Shown in pieces: positions 1 through 9,616 of a stretch of 39,642 bases of DNA (the stretch's first letter is position 1; each line of letters begins with the position of its first letter). This DNA comes from Butyrivibrio sp. AE2015 (lineage in GTDB: Bacteria > Bacillota > Clostridia > Lachnospirales > Lachnospiraceae), in NCBI RefSeq assembly GCF_000420825.1, contig NZ_ATVR01000033.1, forward strand, positions 1 to 39,642, given 5' to 3'. The notes under the pieces are model-generated. The model searched no databases. It saw only the letters and a program-made list of their open reading frames with translations, and was not told the DNA's origin. A program made the position numbers and the translations under genes.

Positions 1-2
1 TA

Positions 3-257
3 CTTGGTAAAGAAAATGAGATAGAAAAGAAGAAAAGGTTGTCAGAAGAATTTGGTCTTGTGATGAGCATAGAGACTGAAAGGAGGCTGGGCGAGATGTG
101 TAATTTAAGTGAAGTATTAGTAGAGAAAGGAATAGAAAAAGGACAGACCGATCTTGTCGAAGTAATAAAACGATTAAGAAATGGTGAGAGCAGTGCAGAC
201 ATTATAGAGTCTGGTGTTGATGAGCGTACAGTAAATTTGGCGCTAACTATTAAATAA
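3..257 (+). CDS. C-terminal end of an Rpn / PD-(D/E)XK nuclease family protein (partial)
   Basis: The reading frame is open from the first bases of the window, so the gene begins upstream. The visible 84 residues are charged and helical, with the EKGIEKGQ type of repeat and a final VIKRLRNGESSADIIESGV segment. This is the usual C-terminal tail of Rpn-type (recombination-promoting nuclease, transposase_31-like) proteins, which are common and multicopy in Lachnospiraceae. The catalytic domain is not in the window, so nuclease activity cannot be judged. The internal TTG at 39 is unlikely to be a true start because the frame continues unbroken to the left edge. An intrinsic terminator follows 24 bases after the stop. 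The family call rests only on the tail. Confidence 0.55.
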   Translation, partial: LGKENEIEKKKRLSEEFGLVMSIETERRLGEMCNLSEVLVEKGIEKGQTDLVEVIKRLRNGESSADIIESGVDERTVNLALTIK

Positions 258-280
258 AAAATAGTTGATAGAGGCTTATA

Positions 281-315
281 CCTCCGGTCATCATCTGATG
301 GCCGGAGGCATTTTT
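281..315 (+). terminator. Intrinsic terminator after the Rpn-family gene
   Basis: CCTCCGG at 281-287 pairs with CCGGAGG at 302-308. Pairing continues inward through 288-292/297-301 with one G-U, giving a 12-bp stem with a 4-nt loop, followed by a run of five T. This is a strong rho-independent terminator that separates the left-edge gene from vanY. Confidence 0.85.
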
Positions 316-360
316 ACAATTATTATTTGGTTAGCTTTTAGAAAAAATATGCAAAAATAG

Positions 361-426
361 TGAATTTTATGTAAATAAGTTATATAATAACTTTTAGATG
401 CCAAAGAAAACGGCCTTTTGCGTCTA
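361..426 (+). promoter_or_regulatory. Possible vanY promoter and 5' hairpin
   Basis: A perfect TATAAT lies at 383-388, with only a weak -35-like TGAATT at 361-366. About 7 bases downstream, TAGATGCCAAAG (395-406) can pair with CTTTTGCGTCTA (415-426) around an 8-nt loop, with one G-U and one mismatch. The transcript would therefore begin with a hairpin. The -35 is poor, so the promoter call is tentative. Confidence 0.35.
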
Positions 427-484
427 ACATATCATCATAAGTACAGTCAGCGCTTGATATCTGAAATAAGAGGGGATTTCCGAT

Positions 485-1624
485 ATGAATGCCAGTAACT
501 TGCAGAGAAAGTTATCTCATAAGGAAAAGATAATTTTCAGAGTTAAAAAATTTAATAGAAAACATAAGGCTCTTTCCTTTTTAGGGCTTGCCTATGCAGT
601 TATATCGATCACGAGCTACAACTTTTTGTTTTACTTCTATAGTAATGCCAAGAGATTTATAAGTCTTGCATGTATCTTGCTTTTCTTTGTATCAAGTAGT
701 AGTTTTTCGCATCCAGGAATGTCTTTTGATATCAGTTTTGATTCTGATATGAATATTGATGGTTATTCGGGTGACTCTGCAGGAGAATTGTCTGAAGTTA
801 TAGACTATGAGTCTCAAGCGGAGCTTTCAGTAACTACAGTTGATGAAACTCTTCTTGAAGAGGCTATGGAAAGTGTTAATCCTGATGCCACAGAAGCAGA
901 GCATATGATATCTGATAATAAAGCCACTTTATCAGAGATCTTGGCTGCAACAAGCAGTGCTTCAGATGAAGAAGAAAGTGCAGAAGTAGAATTTTCTGAA
1001 AATGTAACTGAAGAGGTTCCGCTTTCAGATACTGTACCGGAGCATTCTTTTTCCAGTGATGACTGGCAGATAGTTCTCATAAATAAGCAGCATCCTATAC
1101 CTGAAGACTACGCGGTTTCTCTTGGAACCATAAATGGTTCGATGAGATGTGATGAGAGGATAATCTCACCACTTCTTGAAATGATGAGAGCAGCAAGCAG
1201 AGATGGTGCTAATCTTATTATCTGCTCACCGTACAGGGATATGGATCGACAGACTATGCTTTTTACCAATAAGGTAGACAGATATATGAATGGCGGTATG
1301 TCTTATATGGAAGCTTACAATCTGGCTTCACAGGCTGTAACTGTTCCTGGATCTTCAGAGCATCAGATCGGGCTTGCTATTGATATTATCTGCGATGGAT
1401 ATTCAAGTCTTGATGAAGGCTTTGCGGATACCAAAGCCGGAAAATGGCTTGCTGATAACAGCTATAAATATGGCTTCATCCTTCGATATCCTTTGGGAAA
1501 AGAGGATATAACAAGCATAGAATTTGAACCATGGCATTTCAGATATGTAGGAGTTGATGCTGCTACAGTCATGTATGAGAATGGCATTTGCCTTGAAGAG
1601 TTTTGGAATACTTATGTTAATTGA
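485..1624 (+). CDS. VanY-like D-alanyl-D-alanine carboxypeptidase (peptidase M15B), membrane-anchored
   Basis: 379 residues. The N-terminus is basic, with two hydrophobic stretches at about 29-52 and 58-74 that should place the rest outside the membrane. Residues about 75-200 form a Ser/Glu/Asp-rich low-complexity linker. From about 205 onward is an M15B/VanY domain carrying the zinc motif SEHQIGLAID (His293, Asp300) and the EPWHFRY motif (Glu348, His351). The family trims the terminal D-Ala from peptidoglycan stem peptides. The ATG is preceded by AGAGGGG about 8 bases upstream. tgt begins 12 bases after the stop, so the two are probably co-transcribed. There is no vancomycin-resistance gene set nearby, so a cell-wall maintenance role is more likely than resistance. 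An excellent CodY-box match lies inside the linker-coding part (990-1004). Confidence 0.85.
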   Translation: MNASNLQRKLSHKEKIIFRVKKFNRKHKALSFLGLAYAVISITSYNFLFYFYSNAKRFISLACILLFFVSSSSFSHPGMSFDISFDSDMNIDGYSGDSAGELSEVIDYESQAELSVTTVDETLLEEAMESVNPDATEAEHMISDNKATLSEILAATSSASDEEESAEVEFSENVTEEVPLSDTVPEHSFSSDDWQIVLINKQHPIPEDYAVSLGTINGSMRCDERIISPLLEMMRAASRDGANLIICSPYRDMDRQTMLFTNKVDRYMNGGMSYMEAYNLASQAVTVPGSSEHQIGLAIDIICDGYSSLDEGFADTKAGKWLADNSYKYGFILRYPLGKEDITSIEFEPWHFRYVGVDAATVMYENGICLEEFWNTYVN

Positions 1625-1636
1625 TCGAGGATTTTT

Positions 1637-2818
1637 ATGTATAAGATTTTAAAAAAAGATGGAAACGCCAAAAGGGCTGAATTTACTACGGTTCATGGAA
1701 CTGTTCAGACTCCTGTATTTATGAATGTTGCAACTGTTGCAGCTATTAAGGGCGGCGTTTCCACAGAGGATCTTGAAGGGATAGATACACAGGTTGTCCT
1801 TTCAAATACTTACCATTTGCATTTGAGACCGGGTGACGAGCTTGTTTACAGAATGGGTGGACTGCATAAGTTTATGTCATGCAATAAGCCTATTTTAACT
1901 GATTCAGGCGGATTCCAGGTCTTTTCTCTTGCCAAAACACGTAAGATCAAGGAAGAGGGTGTGTATTTCCATTCTCACATTGATGGCCACAAGCTCTTTA
2001 TGGGGCCTGAAGAGAGCATGAGAATACAGTCACATCTTGGTTCTACTATAGCTATGGCATTTGATGAGTGCCCTTCTGCCAAGGCAGAACATGAATATGT
2101 CCAGATGTCTGTTGATAGAACAACAAGATGGCTTCTTAGGTGTAAGAAGGAAATGGACAGGCTTAACGGTCTTGAATACACTGTAAACCCTCATCAAATG
2201 CTTTTTGGAATTAACCAGGGTGCTATATTTGATGATATAAGGATCGAACATGCAAAGCGCATAAGTGAGCTTGATCTTGACGGATATGCGGTTGGTGGTC
2301 TTGCAGTTGGTGAGTCTCATGAAGAAATGTATCATGTACTTGACACTGTTGTGCCATTCCTTCCGGAAAATAAGCCAACTTATCTGATGGGAGTAGGCAC
2401 TCCGGCCAATATCCTTGAGTCTGTAGACAGAGGCGTGGACTTTTTCGATTGCGTATATCCAAGTAGAAATGGCCGCCATGGTCATCTTTATACAAACAGA
2501 GGACATATCAATATTCTGAATGCAAAGTATGAGATGGATGACACTCCTATTGAAGAGGGATGCGGATGTCCTGCCTGCCGCAGATACACCAAGGCTTACA
2601 TAAGACACCTTCTTAAAGCCGGTGAGATGCTTGGAATGAGGCTCTGCGTGCTTCATAACCTTTATTTCTATAATCACATGATGACAGAAATAAGAGAGGC
2701 CATTGAAAAGGGAGAGTATAAAGCATACAAAAAGAAAAAACTTGAGGGAATGCTTGAGTTTGACAGCGAGACCATTGCTGATGGTTATAATATCGCAAGA
2801 AACTGGCGCAAAGGTTAA
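1637..2818 (+). CDS. tgt: tRNA-guanine transglycosylase (queuosine biosynthesis)
   Basis: 393 residues, full length for bacterial Tgt. The enzyme exchanges guanine-34 of GUN-anticodon tRNAs for preQ1. Visible signatures are DSGGFQVFSL near the N-terminal third, FDCVYPSRNGRHG with the nucleophile Asp271, and the zinc site C-x-C-x2-C...H (Cys309, Cys311, Cys314, His340). The start follows CGAGGA with suitable spacing. The tgt-yajC order is conserved in many bacteria, usually followed by secDF, but here yajC is followed by leuB instead. Nothing odd is seen in the protein, and the identification is firm. Confidence 0.97.
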   Translation: MYKILKKDGNAKRAEFTTVHGTVQTPVFMNVATVAAIKGGVSTEDLEGIDTQVVLSNTYHLHLRPGDELVYRMGGLHKFMSCNKPILTDSGGFQVFSLAKTRKIKEEGVYFHSHIDGHKLFMGPEESMRIQSHLGSTIAMAFDECPSAKAEHEYVQMSVDRTTRWLLRCKKEMDRLNGLEYTVNPHQMLFGINQGAIFDDIRIEHAKRISELDLDGYAVGGLAVGESHEEMYHVLDTVVPFLPENKPTYLMGVGTPANILESVDRGVDFFDCVYPSRNGRHGHLYTNRGHINILNAKYEMDDTPIEEGCGCPACRRYTKAYIRHLLKAGEMLGMRLCVLHNLYFYNHMMTEIREAIEKGEYKAYKKKKLEGMLEFDSETIADGYNIARNWRKG

Positions 2819-2929
2819 GAAAAATCAAGACGGTATTGATTTTTCTTAATGGATGTATATATTCACTTGAATTTGATTTTTCTTTTTAGTATTATTGATT
2901 GGTATATATTACAAGTTTTGGAGGAAGGT

Positions 2930-3286
2930 ATGGGATTATTTTTAACTACTGAATCTGCTGGCTCAAGCACAGCATTTATAACAACAATGCTTGTTTATGC
3001 TGCATTTATGGTTGCAATCTATTTCTTGTTCATGCGTCCTAACAGAAAAGAGCAGAAACAGAAAGCTCAGGTACTTGCATCACTTGCAGTAGGCGATAGC
3101 GTTAGAACAACAGGCGGCTTTATCGGAACAGTTATTGATATCAATGATGATATGGTAATCGTAGAATTTGGTAACAATAAGAACTGTCGTATTCCTATGG
3201 TTAAGGAAGCAATTGTTGAAGTTGAAAAGCCTGAAGATGCAGTTGCAACTGCTGCTACAGATAGTAAGGATTCAAAGAAAAAATAA
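2930..3286 (+). CDS. yajC: Preprotein translocase subunit YajC
   Basis: 118 residues from the ATG at 2930, which has GGAGGAAGG immediately upstream. The in-frame start 27 codons earlier has no ribosome site and would add an extra hydrophobic stretch. The protein has a short N-terminus, one membrane span at about residues 18-36, the typical FLFMRPNRKEQKQ junction, and a small soluble domain (GDSVRTTGGFIGTV, VEFGNN). A Lys/Asp-rich tail follows. YajC is an accessory subunit of the Sec holotranslocon that associates with SecDF. secD and secF are not adjacent, unlike the common tgt-yajC-secDF order. Confidence 0.93.
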   Translation: MGLFLTTESAGSSTAFITTMLVYAAFMVAIYFLFMRPNRKEQKQKAQVLASLAVGDSVRTTGGFIGTVIDINDDMVIVEFGNNKNCRIPMVKEAIVEVEKPEDAVATAATDSKDSKKK

Positions 3287-3297
3287 TTGATGGATTT

Positions 3298-3335
3298 AAG
3301 CCTGGCCAAGGTGCGCCCTGGTCAGGCTTATTCTA
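3298..3335 (+). terminator. Hairpin after yajC, probable weak terminator
   Basis: AAGCCTGGCC (3298-3307) pairs with GGTCAGGCTT (3320-3329), a 10-bp stem with one G-U and a 12-nt loop. The tail TTATTCTAT is only moderately T-rich, so termination may be partial. It separates the tgt-yajC group from leuB. Confidence 0.5.
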
Positions 3336-3365
3336 TAAGTAAATAAAACACAAAGGAGCATGGGG

Positions 3366-4463
3366 ATGAAGCTTAATATTACATGTATTCCAGGTGACGG
3401 TATTGGACCTGAGATAGTAAAAGAAGCCAAAAAAGTTCTTGATAAAGTGTGTGAAAAGTATGGGCATGAAATATCATATAAAGATGTTTTAATGGGTGGT
3501 TGTTCTATTGATGCCTATGGTGTGCCTTTGACAGATGAGACAATAGCTGCAGCAAAGTCTGCAGATGCTGTTTTGATGGGATCTATCGGTGGAGATACAA
3601 GTACATCTCCATGGTACAAGCTCGAACCATCAAAGAGGCCTGAGGCTGGTCTTTTGGGACTTCGCAAAGCTTTAAATCTTTTTGCGAATCTTCGTCCTGC
3701 ATATTTGTATCCTGAATTAAAAGAAGCCTGCCCTCTTAAAAAAGAAGAGGCTGAAAAAGGCTTTGATATGCTTATTATGAGAGAACTGACAGGTGGCCTG
3801 TACTTCGGCGACAGATGTACAAAAGAAGTAGATGGCGAGCTTGTTGCAACAGATACACTTGTCTACAGAGAAAGCGAGATCCGTCGTATTGCGATTAAAG
3901 CTTTTGAAGTTGCAAGGAAGAGAAGATGCTCTGTGATAAGTGTCGATAAGGCTAATGTTTTGGATTCTTCAAGGCTTTGGAGAAAAGTTGTTGAGGAAGT
4001 TAAAAAGGATTATCCGGATGTATCGCTTTCTCATATGCTTGTTGATAACTGCGCTATGCAGCTTGTTAAGAGTCCGTCATCATTTGATGTAGTTCTTACT
4101 GAGAACATGTTTGGAGATATCTTATCTGATGAAGCAAGTATGATCACCGGATCTATTGGAATGCTTCCGAGTGCGTCCCTTAATGATTCCAGTTTTGGAC
4201 TATATGAGCCTAGCCATGGCAGTGCTCCTGATATTGCAGGAAAAGATCTGGCAAACCCTATTGCTACAATTCTATCTGCTGCAATGATGCTAAGATATTC
4301 ATTTAATCTTGATAAAGAAGCTGACGCTATTGAAGAAGCTGTTAAAAAAGTCCTTAAGGAAGGTTACAGAACAAAGGATCTGTGCCTTAATGATGAGGAA
4401 GGCTTTGAAATAGTTGGATGCAAAAAAATGGGGGATTTGATTGCTGAACGAATTAGCGGTTGA
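3366..4463 (+). CDS. leuB: 3-isopropylmalate dehydrogenase (leucine biosynthesis)
   Basis: 365 residues, the normal length for LeuB. It catalyses NAD-dependent oxidative decarboxylation of 3-isopropylmalate to 2-oxoisocaproate. Visible signatures are the N-terminal [30 protein letters not shown], the substrate loop with [10 protein letters not shown], and the cofactor/metal region with [21 protein letters not shown] and [20 protein letters not shown] at 3352-3358 is well spaced for the ATG at 3366 but too close to the ATG at 3360, so the later start is chosen. leuA, leuC and leuD are not in the window. The last codons overlap the start of a membrane glycosyltransferase gene, and ilvD and ilvB follow it, so this looks like one branched-chain amino-acid transcript. 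Confidence 0.96.
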   Translation: MKLNITCIPGDGIGPEIVKEAKKVLDKVCEKYGHEISYKDVLMGGCSIDAYGVPLTDETIAAAKSADAVLMGSIGGDTSTSPWYKLEPSKRPEAGLLGLRKALNLFANLRPAYLYPELKEACPLKKEEAEKGFDMLIMRELTGGLYFGDRCTKEVDGELVATDTLVYRESEIRRIAIKAFEVARKRRCSVISVDKANVLDSSRLWRKVVEEVKKDYPDVSLSHMLVDNCAMQLVKSPSSFDVVLTENMFGDILSDEASMITGSIGMLPSASLNDSSFGLYEPSHGSAPDIAGKDLANPIATILSAAMMLRYSFNLDKEADAIEEAVKKVLKEGYRTKDLCLNDEEGFEIVGCKKMGDLIAERISG

Positions 4464-6135
4464 AAAAACTGAGAAGAAAATATATGACATTTTGCCACAC
4501 GAGCCGGAAACAATTGCAATGGCACTTCTAGTGATAGGTATGGGTGCTTATTATCTGTGGAGAATGTTTGCCATTACTCCGCAGTATGATGAACTGTATA
4601 CATACTATACTTTTATAAGTAAAGGCCCTATATATGCAGCAATTCACTGGCCACTTCCCAATAATCATGTTGGATATTCGGTACTTTCCGGATTTATTGA
4701 TTATTTTGGTAATTCTTATTTTGGACTAAGAGGAGTTTCATTTGTTTGTGCCATAAGTAATCTGATTCTTGTTTACAGGATATGTAAAAGATTCTTTTCT
4801 CATGGACTTCCTTTTGCGGCAGCTCTGTTATATGCTTCCATGCAGGTTATCAATGAGTACAGTGTTCAGGGAAGAGGGTATACGCTGGCAACACTTTGTT
4901 TCCTTTTGTCTATATACTGTATCTGTCAGATCTGCAGTCTCGGTGAAAAGAGAATGTATTTGTACTTTTCGCTGTTTGGAGTCATCGTACTTGGACTTTA
5001 TACAGTGCCAAGTAGCGTATACTGGGTTGTTCCTGTAGGACTTTCCGGAGCTTTGTATCTTCTGATAAACGCCGTAAGAAGTAAGAGTGTATATGACAAA
5101 CCATCAGATAATATATATAGAAAAAAGCTGATAAATCTCGTGTTTTCGGGACTGTTTGCTGCTGCGGGAACTACTTTTTTATACTCGGTAATATGGCTTG
5201 CTATTGGCTCGAATCTTCTTGTTAAGACTTCAGGATCTGAGTTTTTTGGATGGACACATGGAGCAGTTCTTTTGCGTTCTCCAATGAAAGCTCTTTTAAC
5301 AGGAGTAGATTATATGCTATCTCAGCCATATATTCAGAGTCTTGAACCTGACGTTTTCTGGCAGAGATATCTGGGCTGGAATTACAGCATGCTAAACTAC
5401 ATGCTTCCTGGCATGGTAATTGTTCTGATTATATTCATCTTGGCTGGAATGGGCTGTATGATCTATGAATGTATAAAGCATTTCGAATATAGCAGGACGG
5501 TAATAAATCTTGTTGCAATCGTAAATCTTTTGTTTATAGGTGTAATGCTTATTCTTCAAAAGAAATTACCTTATCTTAGAGTTTTTGGATATAGCAGTTT
5601 TATTGTTGTCTTATGTGTGTGCTCTGTTTTTGAAAGACTGATAAATGTCCATATCAGGGTATACAATAGAAAAATATCAGGCACAAGCGGTGAAAACGGT
5701 ACGTCTAAAGAAAATGAGAGCATTTCCCACGAAGGAAAGTGGTATTTTGGACTTGGGGTTTACATTCCTACAATTTGTATTGCAGTTTTGTTCATACTTA
5801 GAGTTACAAGCTCTGACTTTAACTGCCAGCTTGGACATAGAGAAAACGAATTGTTCAATACACTTTATATTGCGGATGTGACCAAGAAAAACAATCCGGC
5901 TGTTTTGGACTGTGATCAGCAGTACCTTATGAAATTTGGCTGGGACATTGACTGTACCAAGACAGATGTTGACGACGCGGACATGGTTATTGTGGATAAG
6001 GATATGCTTCAAAGCGGTTATAGCGGTGAGGATTTTTGGAAATTCTATCAGACTCATGAAACGATAAATTGGGATTATTTAAAGTCCATGAGAGTTATAT
6101 ATGAAAGTGAAGATTTTATTTTGTATGTGAAATAA
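4441..6135 (+). CDS. Integral membrane glycosyltransferase of the GT-C / PMT-ArnT type
   Basis: 564 residues from a TTG that overlaps the leuB end by 23 bases and has GGGGG about 7 bases upstream. An in-frame ATG at 4519 is the alternative but would cut into the first membrane span. There are about 10-12 hydrophobic spans. The first (about residues 25-45) is followed by PQYDELYTY, the acidic pair Asp50-Glu51 expected in the first outer loop of GT-C enzymes that use polyprenyl-phosphate sugars. The C-terminal roughly 100 residues form a soluble domain ([17 protein letters not shown]). The substrate is unknown. Its position between leuB and ilvD is unusual and suggests co-expression with branched-chain amino-acid genes. 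It could instead be an uncharacterised membrane protein that only resembles GT39/GT83. Confidence 0.7.
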   Translation: MLNELAVEKTEKKIYDILPHEPETIAMALLVIGMGAYYLWRMFAITPQYDELYTYYTFISKGPIYAAIHWPLPNNHVGYSVLSGFIDYFGNSYFGLRGVSFVCAISNLILVYRICKRFFSHGLPFAAALLYASMQVINEYSVQGRGYTLATLCFLLSIYCICQICSLGEKRMYLYFSLFGVIVLGLYTVPSSVYWVVPVGLSGALYLLINAVRSKSVYDKPSDNIYRKKLINLVFSGLFAAAGTTFLYSVIWLAIGSNLLVKTSGSEFFGWTHGAVLLRSPMKALLTGVDYMLSQPYIQSLEPDVFWQRYLGWNYSMLNYMLPGMVIVLIIFILAGMGCMIYECIKHFEYSRTVINLVAIVNLLFIGVMLILQKKLPYLRVFGYSSFIVVLCVCSVFERLINVHIRVYNRKISGTSGENGTSKENESISHEGKWYFGLGVYIPTICIAVLFILRVTSSDFNCQLGHRENELFNTLYIADVTKKNNPAVLDCDQQYLMKFGWDIDCTKTDVDDADMVIVDKDMLQSGYSGEDFWKFYQTHETINWDYLKSMRVIYESEDFILYVK

Positions 6136-6151
6136 TTAAGTTTATTATAAT
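6121..6151 (+). promoter_or_regulatory. Possible internal promoter upstream of ilvD
   Basis: A perfect TATAAT lies at 6146-6151 in an AT-rich gap, with TTGTAT at 6121-6126 as a -35 but a long 19-base spacer. It could give ilvD-ilvB some expression independent of leuB. The evidence is weak. Confidence 0.35.
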
Positions 6152-6177
6152 TTTTGTTTATATAGGAGGAGAATATC

Positions 6178-7854
6178 ATGACAATGAACAGCGACAGAGT
6201 TATGAAAGGACTTCAGCAGGCACCACACAGAAGCCTTTTTAACGCACTTGGTTTTACCGAAGAAGAGAGAAGAAAACCCCTAATTGGTATTGTTAGTTCT
6301 TATAACGAAATCGTTCCGGGCCATATGAACCTCGATAAGATTACAGAAGCAGTTAAGCTTGCTGTAGCTGAAGCAGGCGGTATGCCTGTTGTAGTTCCTG
6401 CAATTGCGGTATGCGACGGAATTGCTATGGGTCACATTGGCATGAAGTATTCTCTTGTAACAAGAGATCTTATTGCAGATAGTACAGAGTGTCTTGCAAA
6501 AGCCCATGCTTTTGACGGTATGGTATGTATTCCAAACTGTGATAAGAATGTACCGGGACTTTTAATGGCTGCTGCAAGAGTTAATATTCCTACTGTATTT
6601 GTTTCTGGCGGTCCTATGATGGCTGGAAGAGTAGATGGCCATAAGACATCTCTCTCATCTATGTTTGAGGCTGTTGGTAGCGTTTCTGCAGGTAAGATGA
6701 CAGAGGAAAAGCTCTGCGAGTATGAAGAGAAGGCTTGTCCTACATGTGGTTCATGTTCAGGTATGTATACAGCCAATTCCATGAACTGCCTTACAGAGAC
6801 AATCGGAATGGGCCTTCCTGGAAATGGAACAATTCCTGCTGTATATTCTGCAAGGATCAGACTTGCTAAACATGCAGGCTATGCTGTTATGGACCTTGTT
6901 AAGAAAGATATCAGACCAAGAGACATCATGACAAAGGATGCGTTCATGAATGCGCTTACTCTGGATATGGCACTTGGCTGTTCTACAAACACAATGCTTC
7001 ATTTACCTGCAATTGCTCATGAAGCCGGAGTTGAGCTTAATATGGAGATTGCAAATGAAGTTTCAAGCAGAACTCCTAATCTTTGTCACCTGGCTCCTGC
7101 TGGCCCAACATACATGGAAGACCTCAATGAAGCAGGTGGTGTTCTGGCTGTAATGTCAGAACTTGTTAAAAAGAACCTTCTTAATACAGACGCACTTACT
7201 GTTACAGGAAAGACTATTGGAGAGAATCTTGCAGGTGTAAAGAACCTTAATCCTGAGGTTATCAGACCAATAGAGAATCCTTATATGCAGTCAGGCGGAA
7301 TTGCAGTTCTTAAGGGAAATATTGCTCCTGATACCGGTATTGTTAAAAAATCTGCTGTTGTACCTGAAATGATGACTCATGAGGGACCTGCAAGAGTATT
7401 TGATTGTGAGGAAGATGCAATCGCAGCAATCCTTGGCGGCAAGATTGTTGCAGGAGATGTTGTGGTTATCAGATATGAAGGACCTAAGGGCGGCCCTGGA
7501 ATGAGAGAAATGCTCAATCCTACATCAGCTATTGCCGGTATGGGGCTTGGATCATCTGTAGCTCTTATTACGGACGGACGTTTCTCTGGCGCAAGCAGAG
7601 GTGCTTCCATAGGACATGTATCTCCTGAAGCTGCAGTTGGCGGACCTATCGCGCTTATTGAAGAAGGAGATATCATCAGCATTGATATTCCTAATAACTC
7701 TCTTAATGTAAAGGTTTCTGATGAAGTTCTTGCTGAGAGAAGAAAGAACTGGAAGCCTAGAGAGCCTAAGGTAACTACAGGATATCTTGCTCGTTATCGT
7801 GAGCTTGTAACTAGTGGTAACCGTGGGGCTATTTTGGAAATTCCAAGAGCTTGA
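6178..7854 (+). CDS. ilvD: Dihydroxy-acid dehydratase (isoleucine/valine biosynthesis)
   Basis: 558 residues, full length. It dehydrates 2,3-dihydroxy-isovalerate and its methylvalerate homologue to the corresponding 2-oxo acids using an iron-sulfur cluster. Cluster ligands are visible as Cys121 in NCDKNVPG and the [16 protein letters not shown] segment (Cys187, Cys190, Cys193). The C-terminal [12 protein letters not shown] and [21 protein letters not shown] motifs are typical. A strong ribosome site, AGGAGGAG, precedes the ATG. ilvB follows after 51 bases, so both are probably on one message. Regulation by CodY is expected from other Firmicutes, but no clear CodY box was found just upstream. 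Confidence 0.97.
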   Translation: MTMNSDRVMKGLQQAPHRSLFNALGFTEEERRKPLIGIVSSYNEIVPGHMNLDKITEAVKLAVAEAGGMPVVVPAIAVCDGIAMGHIGMKYSLVTRDLIADSTECLAKAHAFDGMVCIPNCDKNVPGLLMAAARVNIPTVFVSGGPMMAGRVDGHKTSLSSMFEAVGSVSAGKMTEEKLCEYEEKACPTCGSCSGMYTANSMNCLTETIGMGLPGNGTIPAVYSARIRLAKHAGYAVMDLVKKDIRPRDIMTKDAFMNALTLDMALGCSTNTMLHLPAIAHEAGVELNMEIANEVSSRTPNLCHLAPAGPTYMEDLNEAGGVLAVMSELVKKNLLNTDALTVTGKTIGENLAGVKNLNPEVIRPIENPYMQSGGIAVLKGNIAPDTGIVKKSAVVPEMMTHEGPARVFDCEEDAIAAILGGKIVAGDVVVIRYEGPKGGPGMREMLNPTSAIAGMGLGSSVALITDGRFSGASRGASIGHVSPEAAVGGPIALIEEGDIISIDIPNNSLNVKVSDEVLAERRKNWKPREPKVTTGYLARYRELVTSGNRGAILEIPRA

Positions 7855-7905
7855 TCGTTCTAATATTATTGAATAAGACTACTGAAAGTAAGGAGTTTTT
7901 TTATC

Positions 7906-9585
7906 ATGCAGTTAACTGGAGCACAGATTGTTTTAGAGTGTCTTAAGGAACAAGGCGTTGATACGGTTTTTGGTTATCCCGGCGGAACAATTTTAAATAT
8001 TTATGATGAACTATACAAACAGCAGGATGATTTTTTACATATCAGAACATCGCATGAGCAGGGTGCTGCTCATGCGGCTGATGGTTATGCAAGGTCTACC
8101 GGAAAGGTTGGAGTTTGTATGGCTACAAGTGGTCCCGGTTCTACAAATCTTGTAACCGGCATTGCAACTGCTTATATGGATTCGGTTCCTATGGTTGCAA
8201 TTACTTGTAATGTAAATCTGCCTCTTTTGGGTAAGGATTCTTTCCAGGAGGTTGATATAGCAGGCATAACCATGCCTATTACAAAACATGGCTATATTGT
8301 TAAGGATGTAAAAGAGCTTGCATCAACCTTAAGGAAGGCTTTTAAGATTGCAAAAAGCGGAAGACCGGGCCCTGTTCTTGTTGATATTACCAAGGATGTT
8401 ACACAAAAGAGCTGTGACTACAAGGCTGCTGCAATTACAGAAGAAAAAAGAAAAGTAACTTACGACCATGACGATATATTAACAGCCATAAAGATGATAA
8501 AGGCATCAAAGAGACCATATATCTATGTGGGCGGTGGCGCTGTAATATCAGGTGCTTCTGAGGAACTTGCGAAGTTTGCTCATACGATTGATGCCCCTGT
8601 ATGTGACACTCTTATGGGTAAGGGTGCTTTTGATGGCACTGATGAGCTTTACACTGGTATGATCGGTATGCATGGTACCAAAACTTCAAACTTTGGAGTT
8701 AGTGAGTGTGATCTTTTGATCACACTGGGAGCTAGATTTTCTGACAGAGTTACAGGTAATGCCAAGACTTTCGCTTCCAAAGCCAAGATTCTTCAGATTG
8801 ACATAGATGCTGCGGAAATAAATAAAAATATCAGAACCAATTTTGCTATTGTAGGTGATCTTAAAGAGGTTCTCTCAGAAATAAATAAAGAAGTACCAGT
8901 TATGGATCATTCTGAATGGCTTAATAAGATAAAGGATTATAAAAAGAAATATCCTTTAAACTATGAGACAGATAAGCTTACATGCCCCTATATCATTGAA
9001 GAGCTGGATAAGCTTACAAAGGGTGAAGCCATCATATCTACAGATGTTGGACAGCATCAGATGTGGGCTGCGCAATATTATAAGTTCAGACATCCAAGAA
9101 CATTTTTGACTTCAGGCGGCCTTGGAACAATGGGCTATGGTCTTGGAGCATGTATTGGTGCAAAAGCAGGAAATCCTGATAAGCTTTGCATCAACATTGC
9201 AGGAGATGGCTGCTTTAGAATGAATATGAACGAGCTGGCAACAGCATCTAAGTACAACCTTCCTATCATTGAGATAGTGATCAACAACAATGTTCTTGGA
9301 ATGGTAAGACAGTGGCAGACACTGTTTTATGAAAAGCATTATTCTCAGACAATCTTTGAGGACAAGGTTGATTACTGCAAGGTAGCTGAAGCTCTTGGAT
9401 GTGCTGCTTTCAGAATTACCAAGAAGTCTGAAGTGGTTCCTACTTTGAAAAAAGCTATAAATGCAGGCAAACCTGTTGTAATTGATTGTATAATAGAGGA
9501 AGATGATAAGGTGTTCCCTATGGTTCCGGCAGGAGCATCTATCAGCGAAGCATTTGATGCAGGGGATCTTGCTTCGAGAAAATAA
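7906..9585 (+). CDS. ilvB: Acetolactate synthase, large (catalytic) subunit
   Basis: 559 residues. This is a ThDP-dependent enzyme that makes acetolactate or acetohydroxybutyrate, the first common step of valine and isoleucine synthesis. Visible features are VFGYPGGTILNIYDEL, the activating glutamate in SHEQGAAHAADGYAR, the central FAD-type domain, and the ThDP/metal motif GDGCFRMNMNELATA...NNNVLGMVRQW near residues 425-470. It has AAGGAG upstream. No small regulatory subunit gene (ilvN) follows; the next gene is a cell-wall enzyme. ilvN must be elsewhere, or this copy works alone. Confidence 0.95.
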   Translation: MQLTGAQIVLECLKEQGVDTVFGYPGGTILNIYDELYKQQDDFLHIRTSHEQGAAHAADGYARSTGKVGVCMATSGPGSTNLVTGIATAYMDSVPMVAITCNVNLPLLGKDSFQEVDIAGITMPITKHGYIVKDVKELASTLRKAFKIAKSGRPGPVLVDITKDVTQKSCDYKAAAITEEKRKVTYDHDDILTAIKMIKASKRPYIYVGGGAVISGASEELAKFAHTIDAPVCDTLMGKGAFDGTDELYTGMIGMHGTKTSNFGVSECDLLITLGARFSDRVTGNAKTFASKAKILQIDIDAAEINKNIRTNFAIVGDLKEVLSEINKEVPVMDHSEWLNKIKDYKKKYPLNYETDKLTCPYIIEELDKLTKGEAIISTDVGQHQMWAAQYYKFRHPRTFLTSGGLGTMGYGLGACIGAKAGNPDKLCINIAGDGCFRMNMNELATASKYNLPIIEIVINNNVLGMVRQWQTLFYEKHYSQTIFEDKVDYCKVAEALGCAAFRITKKSEVVPTLKKAINAGKPVVIDCIIEEDDKVFPMVPAGASISEAFDAGDLASRK

Positions 9586-9616
9586 TTAGAAATGAAAAGT
9601 GATTTTGGGGGAGATC

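Noticed and set aside
2030..2677. 215-codon open frame on the minus strand inside tgt
   Set aside because: It is antisense to a well-conserved gene, has no ribosome site and a composition unlike real proteins; it is a shadow frame.
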